64,000 nucleotides of DNA from an uncultured Clostridia bacterium (GCA_947628085.1 CANQYM010000007.1:40961-104960); one strand, 5' to 3'; counted from the first letter of the stretch, positions 17,305-27,236 are shown. Notes: a model not told the origin generated them from the letters alone. Numbers and translations: made by a program.

Positions 17305-20300
17305 AAATATTAAAAAAGTTTTAGTTATTGGATCAGGACCTATTATAATAGGCCAAGCAGCAGAATTTGATTATGCTGGAACACAGGCTTGTAGAGAGCT
17401 TAAAAAAGAGGGAATAGAAGTTGTTTTAATTAACTCAAATCCTGCAACAATTATGACAGATAAAAACATGGCAGATAAAATTTACATAGAACCTCTAACA
17501 GTAGAAACAGTAAAGAAAATAATTGAAATAGAAAAACCAGATAGTATTCTTCCAAACTTAGGTGGACAAACAGGACTTAACTTGGCTATGGAACTTGCAG
17601 AATCAGGATTTTTACAAGAAAAGAAAGTTAGACTTTTAGGAACAGGTGTAGATGGCATTAGAAATGCAGAAGATAGACAATGTTTTAAAGATATGATGGA
17701 ATCTATAAATGAGCCTTGCACAGCAAGCAAGGTTGTTCACACAGTTGAAGATGCAATAGAATTTACAAAAGAAATAGGATTACCAGTTATTATAAGGCCA
17801 GCATATACCTTAGGTGGTACTGGTGGTGGAATAGCCACAACAATGGAAGAGCTTGAAGAAATTGCAGGTTCTGGAATAAGAATGTCAAGAGTAAATGAAA
17901 TATTAGTAGAAAAATGTATTACAGGTTGGAAAGAGATAGAATATGAAGTAATGAGAGATAGTAATGGAAACTGTATAACAATTTGTAATATGGAAAATAT
18001 AGACCCAGTTGGAGTACATACAGGAGATAGTATAGTTGTTGCTCCATCACAAACTTTATCAGATAAAGAATATCAAATGCTTAGAACATCAGCTATAAAA
18101 ATTATTTCTTCATTAAAAATTGAAGGTGGATGTAATGTTCAATTCGCATTAAACCCAAATAGTTTTGAATATGCAGTAATAGAAGTAAATCCTAGAGTAA
18201 GTCGTTCATCAGCATTAGCTTCAAAAGCAACAGGCTATCCAATTGCTAAAGTTGCAACAAAAATAGCTTTAGGATATACATTAGATGAAATAAAAAATGA
18301 AGTTACAGGAAAAACATATGCTTGCTTTGAACCAGTTCTTGATTATGTGGTAGTTAAAATACCAAAATGGCCATTTAAAAAATTCCTTACAGCAAATAGA
18401 GTTTTAGGAACACAAATGAAAGCAACTGGTGAAGTTATGGCTATAGCTCCTAACTTAGAAGCAGGCCTAATGAAAGCAATTCGTTCTCTTGAAGAAAATG
18501 TTGACTATCTAAGTTTAGATAAACTAAAAGATTTAGAAAAACTTGAATTAGAAGAAAGATTAAAACAAGTTGATAATGAAAGAATTTTTGTTATAGCAGA
18601 AGCAATAAGAAAAGAAATTTCTGTTGAAAGAATACATGAAATTACTACAATAGATAGATTTTTCATAGGAATTGTTTATAAATTAGTAAAAATGGAAAGA
18701 GAGCTTGAGCTTAATAAAATGAATTCTAAGATGCTTGAAAAAGCTAAGAAATTAGGATTTACAGATAAAGTAATAGCAAAACTTTCTGGAAAAACTGAAA
18801 AAGAAATTAAAGACTTAAGATTAAAAAACGGAATAGTAGCTAATTTCAAAATGGTAGATACTTGTAGTGCTGAATTTGAAGCAAAAACACCTTATTATTA
18901 TTCAAGTTATGATGATGAAAATGAGACAAAACAAACAAATAAGAAAAAAGTTATAGTATTAGGATCTGGTCCAATAAGAATTGGTCAAGGAATAGAATTT
19001 GATTATTGCAGTGTTCATGGAGTTTGGTCTTTAAAGAAACAAGGATATGAAACAATAATTGTAAATAATAATCCAGAAACTGTAAGTACAGACTTTGATA
19101 TAGCAGATAAATTATATTTCGAACCATTAACCCCAGAAGATGTTGCAAACATTATAGATGTTGAGAAACCTGATGGAGCAATAGTTCAATTTGGAGGTCA
19201 AACAGCTATAAAATTAACAAAAGCTTTATCTGATATGGGTGTTCATATTATGGGAACGCAAGAAGTAGATATGGATAGAGCAGAAGATAGAAAAGAATTT
19301 GATGAAGCTTTAAATAATTGTGGAATATTAAGACCAAAAGGAAGCACAATTTACACAGTAGATGAGGCAATAAAAGTAGCAAATAACCTAGGATATCCAG
19401 TTCTAGTAAGACCTTCTTATGTTCTTGGTGGACAAGGAATGGCAATTGCTTATGATGACAAAGAAATAACAGAATATGTAAATGAAATAAATACAATAGC
19501 ACAAGAACATCCAATATTAGTAGATAAATATATATTGGGTAGAGAAGTAGAAGTTGATGCAATTTGTGATGGAGATGATGTTTTAATTCCTGGAATAATG
19601 GAACATTTAGAAAGAGCAGGAATTCATTCAGGAGATAGCATTTCTGTTTATCCAACACAAAATGTAGAAAAAGAACATGAAAAAACAATAATTGATTATA
19701 CTACTAAAATTGCTAAAGAATTGAATGTAATTGGAATTTTAAATATACAATTTATTATAAGCGAAGGAAAAGTTTATATTATAGAAGTAAATCCACGTTC
19801 AAGTAGAACGGTTCCATATATTAGTAAAGTTACAAATCTTCCAATGATAGATATTGCAACAAAAGTTATTCTTGGACAAAAGTTAAAAGATTTAGGATAT
19901 GGAACCGGATTATACAAAAAGAGTGATTACATATGTGTTAAAATGCCAGTGTTCTCTTTTGAAAAAATTAAAAATGCAGATACAAGTTTAGGACCAGAAA
20001 TGAAATCAACAGGAGAGGTTTTAGGTGTGGCTAAAAAGTTTGAAGATGCCGTTCTAAAAGCTTTTATAGGAAGTGGCACAAATGTTTCAACAACTGGCTC
20101 AATACTAATAACGGTAAGAGATAAAGATAAGGAAGAAATGCTTCCTATAGCTAAAAAGTTTATGAAAAAGGGATTTTCAATTTATGCAACATCAGGAACA
20201 GCAAAATTTTTACAACTACATGGGGTAGAATCTACTGTAATTGAAAAATTATGGGAAGGAAAAAATAGCATAATAGATTTAATTGAATCTGGAAAAATTA

Positions 20301-20488
20301 ATTTTGTTATAAATACTCCAACAAAAGGAAAGCAAGCTAATAGAGATGGATTTAAAATTAGAAGAATGGCAGTTGAATGTAAAATACCTTGCTTTACATC
20401 ATTAGATACTGTAAATGCTCTATATCAAGCTATTGAAGATGAAACTGGTGAACAAGATTTAACACCTGTTGACATTACCAAAATTTAA
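17291..20488 (+). CDS. carB: Carbamoyl-phosphate synthase large subunit
   Basis: A 1065-residue protein with two homologous ATP-grasp halves. Each begins with the matching motifs KVLVIGSGPIIIGQAAEFDYAG and KVIVLGSGPIRIGQGIEFDY, and has the expected ATP-grasp core (RPAYTLGGTGGG and RPSYVLGGQGMA). The C-terminal MGS-like allosteric domain (GFSIYATSGTAKFLQLHGV) is present. Length is normal. Translation is coupled to carA through the overlap. Confidence 0.97.
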   Translation: MPKNKNIKKVLVIGSGPIIIGQAAEFDYAGTQACRELKKEGIEVVLINSNPATIMTDKNMADKIYIEPLTVETVKKIIEIEKPDSILPNLGGQTGLNLAMELAESGFLQEKKVRLLGTGVDGIRNAEDRQCFKDMMESINEPCTASKVVHTVEDAIEFTKEIGLPVIIRPAYTLGGTGGGIATTMEELEEIAGSGIRMSRVNEILVEKCITGWKEIEYEVMRDSNGNCITICNMENIDPVGVHTGDSIVVAPSQTLSDKEYQMLRTSAIKIISSLKIEGGCNVQFALNPNSFEYAVIEVNPRVSRSSALASKATGYPIAKVATKIALGYTLDEIKNEVTGKTYACFEPVLDYVVVKIPKWPFKKFLTANRVLGTQMKATGEVMAIAPNLEAGLMKAIRSLEENVDYLSLDKLKDLEKLELEERLKQVDNERIFVIAEAIRKEISVERIHEITTIDRFFIGIVYKLVKMERELELNKMNSKMLEKAKKLGFTDKVIAKLSGKTEKEIKDLRLKNGIVANFKMVDTCSAEFEAKTPYYYSSYDDENETKQTNKKKVIVLGSGPIRIGQGIEFDYCSVHGVWSLKKQGYETIIVNNNPETVSTDFDIADKLYFEPLTPEDVANIIDVEKPDGAIVQFGGQTAIKLTKALSDMGVHIMGTQEVDMDRAEDRKEFDEALNNCGILRPKGSTIYTVDEAIKVANNLGYPVLVRPSYVLGGQGMAIAYDDKEITEYVNEINTIAQEHPILVDKYILGREVEVDAICDGDDVLIPGIMEHLERAGIHSGDSISVYPTQNVEKEHEKTIIDYTTKIAKELNVIGILNIQFIISEGKVYIIEVNPRSSRTVPYISKVTNLPMIDIATKVILGQKLKDLGYGTGLYKKSDYICVKMPVFSFEKIKNADTSLGPEMKSTGEVLGVAKKFEDAVLKAFIGSGTNVSTTGSILITVRDKDKEEMLPIAKKFMKKGFSIYATSGTAKFLQLHGVESTVIEKLWEGKNSIIDLIESGKINFVINTPTKGKQANRDGFKIRRMAVECKIPCFTSLDTVNALYQAIEDETGEQDLTPVDITKI

Positions 20489-20531
20489 CTTAAAGTAAAT
20501 TCTTGCAAAAATTTGTAGAATTTTATATAAT

Positions 20532-20576
20532 AATACAAAATCTTGTAGAAAATAAAAAACAAGATTTTGTATTTTT
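20532..20576 (+). terminator. Terminator of carAB
   Basis: ATACAAAATCTTG pairs with CAAGATTTTGTAT, followed by a T run. Confidence 0.85.
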
Positions 20577-20594
20577 AATTTATAGGTGAAATTT

Positions 20595-21179
20595 ATGAAT
20601 AAAACCAAAAGGAAAATTTTTGAAACATCACTAAAGCTTTTTTCAGAAAAAGGGTATGATGCAACTAGTATTGAAGAAATAACAGCTACTGTTGGTGTTG
20701 CAAAGGGAACTTTATATTATCACTTTAATAGTAAAGAAGAAATATTTAATTTTCTTATTGAAGAGGGAATGAAACTTCTAAAAAATAGCATAGAAATTAA
20801 AATTTCAAAATGTGATAATGTGCTTGACAAAATTAAAGCTGTTTCATTAATTCAGCTAAAGGCAGTAAAAAAATATGAAAATCTATTAACAATTGTAATG
20901 AGCCAAACCTGGGGAAATGAAACAAGAAATGTTTTTTGCAAAGAAAAAGTTATTGAATATATTGATGTTATTAAAAACATAGTGCAAGAAGGTGTGGACA
21001 ATGGAGATATAGTAAAATGTGATGCAGAAATATTAGCATCTGAAATTTTTTCTTTAACTTGCTCTACTCTTATATACAAAAGAAAAGTAGGTATGCAGGA
21101 AATTGACATACAAAAAATTTATTCAGAATATGAAAAAACTTTATTTAATAAAATAGAAGTAGGAAGGAAAGAAGAATAA
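20595..21179 (+). CDS. TetR-family transcriptional regulator
   Basis: A 194-residue protein with an N-terminal helix-turn-helix KIFETSLKLFSEKGYDATSIEEITATVGVAKGTLYYHFNSKEEIF, the TetR signature. The C-terminal ligand domain is divergent. I prefer the ATG at 20595, six bases after AGGTG, to the GTG at 20586. It lies one base before the acyl-CoA synthetase gene, so it probably controls that gene in response to a fatty acid or acyl-CoA. Confidence 0.85.
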   Translation: MNKTKRKIFETSLKLFSEKGYDATSIEEITATVGVAKGTLYYHFNSKEEIFNFLIEEGMKLLKNSIEIKISKCDNVLDKIKAVSLIQLKAVKKYENLLTIVMSQTWGNETRNVFCKEKVIEYIDVIKNIVQEGVDNGDIVKCDAEILASEIFSLTCSTLIYKRKVGMQEIDIQKIYSEYEKTLFNKIEVGRKEE

Positions 21180-21180
21180 A

Positions 21181-22917
21181 ATGGGAGAAAGAATTTACAA
21201 AGGTTGCGAAAGAATATTTAAAGCAAAAAAATTTAACAATATCAAAGAAATGATGAATAATACTAAAAAGGAATTTGGAACATCAGTTGCATTTAAATTT
21301 AAAACACCAGATGTTATGAGAACAATGACTTATGATGAATACATTGATGAAGTAAATGCTTTAGGAACAGCTTTGGTTAGTATAGGACTTAAAGATAAGA
21401 GAATAGGTGTTATATCAGAGAATAGATATGAATGGGAAGAAGCATATTTGTCAATAGTTTGTGGAACAGGAGTAGTAGTTCCATTAGACAAAGCATTACC
21501 AGAGAATGAAATTTTTAGTTTAATAGAACGTTCTGAAATTGAGGCAATTTTTTATTCATCTAAGTATGATGAAATAATGAAAAAAGCAATGCTTAAGAGT
21601 ATAGGAAAAGTAAAATTCTTTATTTCAATGGATAATGAACAAAAACAAGGAGAAATATATTCACAAAAAGAATTAATAAAATTAGGAAAAGATTTAATCA
21701 AAAATGGAGCAAGAACATTTTTGGATGCAGAAATAGATAATGAAGCTATGTCAATACTATTGTTTACTTCAGGAACAACAGCTGTATCTAAAGCTGTTCA
21801 ATTATCTCATAAAAATATTTGTACAAATCTTTATGATATAGGATCTGTTTTTGATTGTAGTAAAGACGATACATTTTTATCTTTTTTACCATTACATCAT
21901 GTTTTTGAGTGCACAGTAGGATTTTTATATCCAGTAAGTGTAGGTTCTTCTATTGCATTTTGCTCAGGAATTAGGCATATTGCAGAAAATTTAAAAGATT
22001 ATCAAATTAGTGTTATGATTTCTGTTCCAGTACTTTTTGAAAGTATGTATAAAAAAGTAATGAAATCTATTGAAGATAAAGGAAAATTAGGAACTGTAAA
22101 ATTTGGAAAAAAATTAGGAAAAGCATTAAAATTTTTAGGAATTGATATAAGAAGAAAATTATTTAAAGAAATACATGAAAACTTAGGAGGAAAAGTAAGA
22201 CTATTTGTTGCAGGAGCAGCAGCATTTGACAAAGAAGTTGAAAAAGGATTTAACGATTTTGGAATAGAAACATTTCAAGGTTATGGACTAAGTGAAGCAT
22301 CTCCAGTTGTTGCAGCAGAGCATAAAACTTGTACAAAACTAGGCTCAATCGGACAACCTTTTCCTAGTTTACAAGCAAAAATAGTAGAACCAAATGAATT
22401 GGGAATTGGAGAACTTGCTGTTAAAGGCGATAGTGTTATGCTAGGATATTATAATTATTCTGAAAAAGGTGTTACAGATGATGGATGGCTACTTACAGGA
22501 GATTTAGGATATATTGATAGTGAAGGATTCATTTTCCTAACAGGACGTAAAAAGAGCGTTATAGTTCTAAAAAACGGAAAAAATGTATATCCTGAAGAAA
22601 TAGAAACTTTAATAGATAAAATTCCTGGAGTAAAGGAATCTTTTGTATTTGGAAGACCAGAAAAAGATGATGAAAGTACTGTAAAACTTGGAGTTAAAAT
22701 TGTTTATGATAAAGAAATTGTAAAAGAACAATATAAAGTTGAAAACATAGAAGAAATAAGAAAAGTTTTATGGGATAAAGTAAAAGAAGTAAATAGAAAA
22801 ATGCCAACATATAAATACATAAAGGAAATGATTTTAACAGAAGAAGAACTAATAAAAACTACCACATTAAAAGTAAAAAGATTTGAAGAAATCAAGACAG
22901 TTCTAGAAGTAAAATAA
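21181..22917 (+). CDS. AMP-forming acyl-CoA synthetase (long-chain type)
   Basis: A 578-residue ANL-family enzyme. Motifs seen are LLFTSGTTAVSKAVQLSH (P-loop-like, near residue 195), GYGLSEASPVVA, WLLTGDLGYIDSEGFIFLTGRKKSVIVLKNGKNVYPEEIE (hinge and A10 region). Closest in style to long-chain fatty acid CoA ligases (FadD/Faa). It would activate fatty acids as acyl-AMP and then acyl-CoA at the membrane. It forms an operon with the TetR regulator just upstream. Confidence 0.88.
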   Translation: MGERIYKGCERIFKAKKFNNIKEMMNNTKKEFGTSVAFKFKTPDVMRTMTYDEYIDEVNALGTALVSIGLKDKRIGVISENRYEWEEAYLSIVCGTGVVVPLDKALPENEIFSLIERSEIEAIFYSSKYDEIMKKAMLKSIGKVKFFISMDNEQKQGEIYSQKELIKLGKDLIKNGARTFLDAEIDNEAMSILLFTSGTTAVSKAVQLSHKNICTNLYDIGSVFDCSKDDTFLSFLPLHHVFECTVGFLYPVSVGSSIAFCSGIRHIAENLKDYQISVMISVPVLFESMYKKVMKSIEDKGKLGTVKFGKKLGKALKFLGIDIRRKLFKEIHENLGGKVRLFVAGAAAFDKEVEKGFNDFGIETFQGYGLSEASPVVAAEHKTCTKLGSIGQPFPSLQAKIVEPNELGIGELAVKGDSVMLGYYNYSEKGVTDDGWLLTGDLGYIDSEGFIFLTGRKKSVIVLKNGKNVYPEEIETLIDKIPGVKESFVFGRPEKDDESTVKLGVKIVYDKEIVKEQYKVENIEEIRKVLWDKVKEVNRKMPTYKYIKEMILTEEELIKTTTLKVKRFEEIKTVLEVK

Positions 22918-22986
22918 TATTACAAAATGTTACAAAAAATGATAAAATATGTAACAAAAATGTAATACAAAAAGTCGAAAAAACTC

Positions 22987-23015
22987 TTGTGGTTTTACGG
23001 AAAACGATATATAAT
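22987..23015 (+). promoter_or_regulatory. Promoter of the coiled-protein gene
   Basis: TTGTGG (22987-22992) and TATAAT (23010-23015) with a 17-bp spacer. Confidence 0.55.
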
Positions 23016-23059
23016 AATTTTAGTATTTGATTAGATTGTTACGAAGGAGGTAGTTTACA

Positions 23060-23998
23060 GTGTCATTTTTTAATAAATCAGGCATAGTAAACGTGAAGAT
23101 GGTGATCACGGAAGAGAAAATATTATCAAACATCGATAAAATTCAAAAATTAATAAATCCAAATAGTAAGAAGCAAATAGTTCAACTAGAAGATGATTCT
23201 TATTTTAAAGATTTAGTAGAATCAATAAAAACATATCTTTTAGAATATCCTAATAAAAAGAATTTTCCAAGTAGTGTTTATAAAGCAGCTTATGATTTAG
23301 TTGAATATGCAACAAATCAATTCGAGGAAAATACTAAAAAGATAGAAGAACTAATAAGACAAAGAGAGAAAAACATAAAATTAGCTAGTATTTTAAGAGA
23401 TGCTACAACAGCTGTTGAAGCAAAAGCTAAGAATTGGAAAGAAATTGTTAAGAAAGTTGAAGCAAAATATCCAGCAGATGTTGCAGAGGCTCTAACAATA
23501 ATAGGAAAATCTAAAGATAAAGAATCTGAAGAATATGAAAATGCTTTAAAATTAATCGAAGCAAAAGCAAATAACTTAGAAGGCAACTTACATATTGAAA
23601 TAGATATGGAAAGAATTGAAGATAGAAGCAAAGCTTTAAGTTATATTGGAATTGAAGTTGCAGAAGCATTAAAATATATTCCAGCTCCATTAGATGATGT
23701 AATATTAGAAACTAAACTTCAAGAAAATACAAATCAATCAGTTATAGAAGAGATTGATGAAGTAGAAGAAAATAAAGAAGAAGTAACAGCAGAAGTAGAG
23801 GCAGAAGAAAATGTAGAACAAAATACTTCTACAGCTGAAATGGATACATATTTGGAAGAAACTAGATTTGAAACAAAACCTTCTTTATGGCAAAGAATTA
23901 AAAATAGTAAATTTGTTAGAACTATTAGATATATAATGCAAATAAGAGTTGTATTAGATTATCCAGCTTTACCAGAAGGAAAAGGAGATAATTATTAA
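23060..23998 (+). CDS. Unknown helical protein with acidic linker and basic tail
   Basis: A 312-residue protein, predominantly helical and charged in residues 10-225, followed by a Glu/Val-rich acidic linker (about 228-268) and a basic C-terminal segment SLWQRIKNSKFVRTIRYIMQIRVVLDYPALPEGKGDNY. No enzyme motif is visible. The start is a GTG with an AAGGAGG site. The tail could bind membrane or nucleic acid, but I do not recognise the family. Confidence 0.6.
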   Translation: MSFFNKSGIVNVKMVITEEKILSNIDKIQKLINPNSKKQIVQLEDDSYFKDLVESIKTYLLEYPNKKNFPSSVYKAAYDLVEYATNQFEENTKKIEELIRQREKNIKLASILRDATTAVEAKAKNWKEIVKKVEAKYPADVAEALTIIGKSKDKESEEYENALKLIEAKANNLEGNLHIEIDMERIEDRSKALSYIGIEVAEALKYIPAPLDDVILETKLQENTNQSVIEEIDEVEENKEEVTAEVEAEENVEQNTSTAEMDTYLEETRFETKPSLWQRIKNSKFVRTIRYIMQIRVVLDYPALPEGKGDNY

Positions 23999-24007
23999 TA
24001 TAAAATA

Positions 24008-24042
24008 TATTAAAAAAGTAGCATATAGCTACTTTTTTTGTT
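24008..24042 (+). terminator. Terminator of the coiled-protein gene
   Basis: AAAAAAGTAGC-ATATA-GCTACTTTTTTT forms a compact hairpin with a T run. Confidence 0.9.
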
Positions 24043-24090
24043 TTGCACATTTTTTTATATAATTCTATTAAAAATATTTTTTATATAACG

Positions 24091-24258
24091 ATTCTGTCTC
24101 TTAATATATTTTATCTTTTTAATAAGTAACGCGTAAGCAACCAACCGAAGCGTAAGCGAAGGGCGATTGGAGCAATCTTCCTTTCGTTTATTTTAAGAAA
24201 AGAAGATTGCGACACCAAGTTACTTATAAAAAAGATAAAATACATTAAGAGACAAAAT
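24091..24258. repeat. Structured interspersed repeat, copy 1
   Basis: A core at 24127-24224 (TAACGCGTAAGC ... GACACCAAGTTA) is nearly the same as the core of copy 2 at 26.97 kb. Outside it, 40-bp arms (24091-24130 and 24219-24258) are complementary at 37 of 40 positions. The core holds a mini-hairpin CCGAAGC-GTAA-GCGAAGG with a GNRA-type loop, and a longer hairpin AATCTTC ... GAAGATT. No reading frame fits it. The region 23999-24414 otherwise holds only the terminator and the arsR promoter. Confidence 0.8.
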
Positions 24259-24329
24259 ATTTAAATATGAAATATAAAAAAACATATTAAAAAAATTTAA
24301 ATAAAAAATTAATAGCAGAAGAAAAAGTA

Positions 24330-24384
24330 TTGACAAAAAGAAGTATTTTATTTATAATGAATATATGAACAATTATTCAAATAT
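24330..24384 (+). promoter_or_regulatory. Promoter and operator of the arsR-cadA operon
   Basis: TTGACA (24330-24335) and TATAAT (24353-24358) with a 17-bp spacer. Just downstream, ATATATGAACAATTATTCAAATAT (halves TGAA and TTCA) is an imperfect palindrome of the kind bound by CadC/ArsR repressors; autoregulation is likely. Confidence 0.7.
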
Positions 24385-24414
24385 TCAAATATAATAATAC
24401 AAAGGAGCAAAAAT

Positions 24415-24774
24415 ATGAATGAAGAATTAAATAATGAAGATATTCAAATTGTAGATGAAGAAAAAGTTTCTAGAGTAAGAGAAACACTTCCAAATGATGA
24501 ATTAATCTTTGATTTAGCAGAACTTTTTAAAGTTTTTGGAGACTCTACAAGGATGAAAATTATATGTGCATTGTTAGAAGAAGAACTATGTGTTGGAGAT
24601 ATTGCGTGTATTACGAATTCAACTGCTTCTGCAATTTCACACCAATTAAGAGTTTTAAAACAATCTAAATTAGTTAAATATAGAAAAGAAGGAAAAATAG
24701 TGTATTATTCTCTAGATGATGATCACGTTAAACAAATATTTGAGAAAGGACGTGAGCACATTGAAGAAATATAG
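24415..24774 (+). CDS. ArsR/SmtB-family metal-responsive repressor
   Basis: A 119-residue winged-helix protein: LAELFKVFGDSTRMKIICALLEEELCVGDIACITNSTASAISHQLRVLKQSKLVKYRKEGKIVYYSLDDDHVKQIFEKGREHIEE. ELCVGD carries the alpha3 Cys seen in cadmium/lead sensors, and the C-terminal helix has Asp, His, His and Glu spaced like the alpha5 zinc site. It should repress its own operon and release DNA on binding Zn, Cd or Pb. It overlaps the downstream efflux ATPase gene slightly. Confidence 0.88.
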   Translation: MNEELNNEDIQIVDEEKVSRVRETLPNDELIFDLAELFKVFGDSTRMKIICALLEEELCVGDIACITNSTASAISHQLRVLKQSKLVKYRKEGKIVYYSLDDDHVKQIFEKGREHIEEI

Positions 24775-26803
24775 CTTTATTTTAAAAGATTTAGACTGTG
24801 CAGATTGTGCAAATAAAATTCAAAATAAATTATCAGAAAATGAAAACTATAAAAATGTTGTAGTTAATTTTAATACTTTAAAATTAAGCTTTGAGTCTGA
24901 ATTAAATGATGTAAAACCGGATATCGTAAAAACAATAGCTGAATTAGAGCCAGAAGTTGAAGTTTTGGATATTGATGAAAAGGCTAAAGAAGAAAAAAAC
25001 TATAATTTAATTAGAATTATAGTTGGAATTATAGTGATGATTTTAGCATTAGTAGTTCCAATGCCAGGATATTTAAATTTAGTTTTTACAATACTTGCTT
25101 ATGTAATTTTACTTTATAGAACTGCTAAAAATGCTATAAAGCTACTAAAAAAGAAAACGATAGATGAAAACTTCTTAATTACAATTTCTTGCATTGGAGC
25201 ATACTTTATAAACAAACAATCAGAAGGGTTGATGGTTATAGTCTTATATGAAATTGGAAAGCTACTAGAAGAAAAAGCTATTAATAATACTAGAAAATCT
25301 ATTGCAAATTTAATGGATATAAAACCGGAATATGCTAATTTAAAACATGAGAATCATGAGCATAAAGTAAAGCCGGAAGAAGTAAATATTGGAGATATAA
25401 TTGTTGTAAAACAAGGAGAAAAAATACCATTAGATGGCATAGTAACTTTTGGAAATGCATCTTTAAACACAGCATCTTTAACCGGTGAAAGTGTATTAAG
25501 AGAAGTAAAAGAAAATGATAAAGTTATTTCTGGAAGCATAAATGAAAAAGGTTTAATAGAAATAAAAGTAACAGAAAAATATGAAAATAGTACAGTAAGA
25601 AAAATATTAGATTTAGTGGAAAATGCTACAGATAAAAAGGCAAAAACTGAAACTTTTGTAAACAAAGCATCTAGAATTTATACACCAATAGTAATTATTC
25701 TTGCAATTTTAGTTGGAATTTTTTCACCAATACTTTTCAAAATTCCATTTGAAGAAGGAATATATAGAGCATTAATTTTCTTAGTTGTTTCTTGTCCTTG
25801 CGCAATAGTTATATCAGTTCCACTTAGCTATTTTACAGGAATTGGTAAAGCATCAAAAAATGGAATATTAATTAAAGGAAGTAACTACCTAGATTCTTTA
25901 AAAAATATTAATCAAATTGTTTTTGATAAAACTGGAACTTTAACAAAAGGCGAATTTGGAGTAGAAAAAATAGAAACATATTCAAATAAATATACAAAAG
26001 AACAAATTTTAGAATATTCAGCTTTAGGCGAAGCAAATTCAAATCATCCAATAGGAATGGCAATTTTAAAGGAATATGGAAAAACAGTAAATAAAGAAAA
26101 TATAAAAGATTTTGAAGAAGTTTCAGGAAAAGGAATAACTTATAATGTAGAAAATAAAACTATTAAAATAGGAAATTCTGATTTTGTAGAAACCAAAAAA
26201 GAAAATGAAATTGGTACAGTTATATATGTAAAAGTAGATGAAGAAGTTGCAGGATATCTTGTTCTTAATGACATTTTAAAACCAGAATCAAAAGAAGTAA
26301 TTAAAAAATTAAAGAGTTTAAAAATATTAACAAAAATGTTTACAGGAGATAATAAAGAAATTGGTACTAAAATAGGAAAAGAACTTGAACTTGACGAAGT
26401 AAGAACAGATATGTTGCCACAAGATAAATATAACGAACTAGAAAAATTAATTAATCCAAATTCAAAAGAAAAAGTAGCTTTTGTTGGAGATGGAATTAAT
26501 GATTCACCAGTACTTGCAATTTCAGATGTTGGAATTTCAATGGGTGGAATTGGAGCAAGCTCTGCTATCGAGGCTTCTGATGTAGTTATTATGACAGACG
26601 ATTTAAACAAAATAGAAATAGCAATTGAAATTTCAAAAAGAACAAATAAAATTATTAAGCAAAATTTGTTATTTGCATTAATTATAAAAGTATTAGTATT
26701 AATATTAAGTACACTTGGAATATCAGAAATGTGGGAAGCTGTTTTTGCAGATGTTGGTGTTACACTAATTACAATATTTAATACTTTGAGAATTTTAAAA
26801 TAA
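24761..26803 (+). CDS. Heavy-metal P1B-type ATPase (Cd/Zn/Pb efflux, CadA-like)
   Basis: A 680-residue pump with one N-terminal metal-binding domain (KDLDCADCANKIQ), paired membrane helices, the A-domain TGE in SLTGESV, the CPC metal site in VVSCPCAIVISVPL, the phosphorylation site DKTGTLT and the hinge GDGINDSPVLA. The order and CPC motif fit Zn/Cd/Pb exporters. I choose TTG at 24761 (MKKYSFILKDLDCADC), ten bases after AAAGGA; the GTG at 24752 is too close to that site and an ATG at 24716 would overlap arsR more deeply. It is co-transcribed with arsR. Confidence 0.88.
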   Translation: MKKYSFILKDLDCADCANKIQNKLSENENYKNVVVNFNTLKLSFESELNDVKPDIVKTIAELEPEVEVLDIDEKAKEEKNYNLIRIIVGIIVMILALVVPMPGYLNLVFTILAYVILLYRTAKNAIKLLKKKTIDENFLITISCIGAYFINKQSEGLMVIVLYEIGKLLEEKAINNTRKSIANLMDIKPEYANLKHENHEHKVKPEEVNIGDIIVVKQGEKIPLDGIVTFGNASLNTASLTGESVLREVKENDKVISGSINEKGLIEIKVTEKYENSTVRKILDLVENATDKKAKTETFVNKASRIYTPIVIILAILVGIFSPILFKIPFEEGIYRALIFLVVSCPCAIVISVPLSYFTGIGKASKNGILIKGSNYLDSLKNINQIVFDKTGTLTKGEFGVEKIETYSNKYTKEQILEYSALGEANSNHPIGMAILKEYGKTVNKENIKDFEEVSGKGITYNVENKTIKIGNSDFVETKKENEIGTVIYVKVDEEVAGYLVLNDILKPESKEVIKKLKSLKILTKMFTGDNKEIGTKIGKELELDEVRTDMLPQDKYNELEKLINPNSKEKVAFVGDGINDSPVLAISDVGISMGGIGASSAIEASDVVIMTDDLNKIEIAIEISKRTNKIIKQNLLFALIIKVLVLILSTLGISEMWEAVFADVGVTLITIFNTLRILK

Positions 26804-26862
26804 TAAAAACGTCTAACTATTTTGAAGCTATAAGAAAAAGAGTAGACACAAAAATTCTATTT

Positions 26863-26903
26863 AAACCCTAATTGAATTTTATATTCAATTGGGGTTTTAT
26901 GAT
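26863..26903 (+). terminator. Terminator of the arsR-cadA operon
   Basis: AAACCCTAATTGAAT pairs with ATTCAATTGGGGTTT (one G-T pair), followed by T-rich sequence. Confidence 0.7.
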
Positions 26904-26940
26904 TTATGTCTATTATGCTTAAAATTCCTATAACTTGCAA

Positions 26941-27107
26941 TTCCTTATAAAGATTAAAATATATTATTATAGAATAACGCGTAAGCGACCAACCGAAGCG
27001 TAAGCGGAGGGCGATTGGAGCAATCTTCCTTTTAATTAAATTTTTTAAAAAAGAAGATTGCGACACCAAGTTATTCAATAATAATATATTTTAATCTTTA
27101 TAAGGAC
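26941..27107. repeat. Structured interspersed repeat, copy 2
   Basis: The core (26975-27075) matches copy 1 almost base for base except in the loop of the long hairpin. The arms (26942-26978 and 27070-27106) are complementary at 36 of 37 positions, but their sequence is unrelated to the arms of copy 1 beyond the inner TAAC/GTTA. The element fills much of the 499-bp gene-free stretch between cadA and trpS. Confidence 0.8.
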
Positions 27108-27190
27108 TCTATTATAAGAATTGGAAAGCAAAAGGATTTCGCTATAAGAATTGGAAAATATAAGAACTCTATTATAAGAATAGAAAAATT
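27107..27190. repeat. Short degenerate direct repeats
   Basis: Three related units (CTATTATAAGAATTGGAAA near 27109, CTATAAGAATTGGAAA near 27142, CTATTATAAGAATAGAAA near 27169) follow copy 2. Their ATAAGAATT core also pairs with AATTCCTATAA left of copy 2, extending its stem. Confidence 0.5.
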
Positions 27191-27236
27191 ATAAAATGTA
27201 AGAATTTTAAAATTAAAACTTCGAAGGTTAAAAATG

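Noticed and set aside
24091..24258. Retron non-coding RNA
   Set aside because: Long end-pairing arms and an inner hairpin recall a retron, but there is no reverse transcriptase near either copy and two copies occur in intergenic DNA.
27104..27190. CRISPR array
   Set aside because: The repeats are only about 16 bp, degenerate, unevenly spaced and without cas genes.
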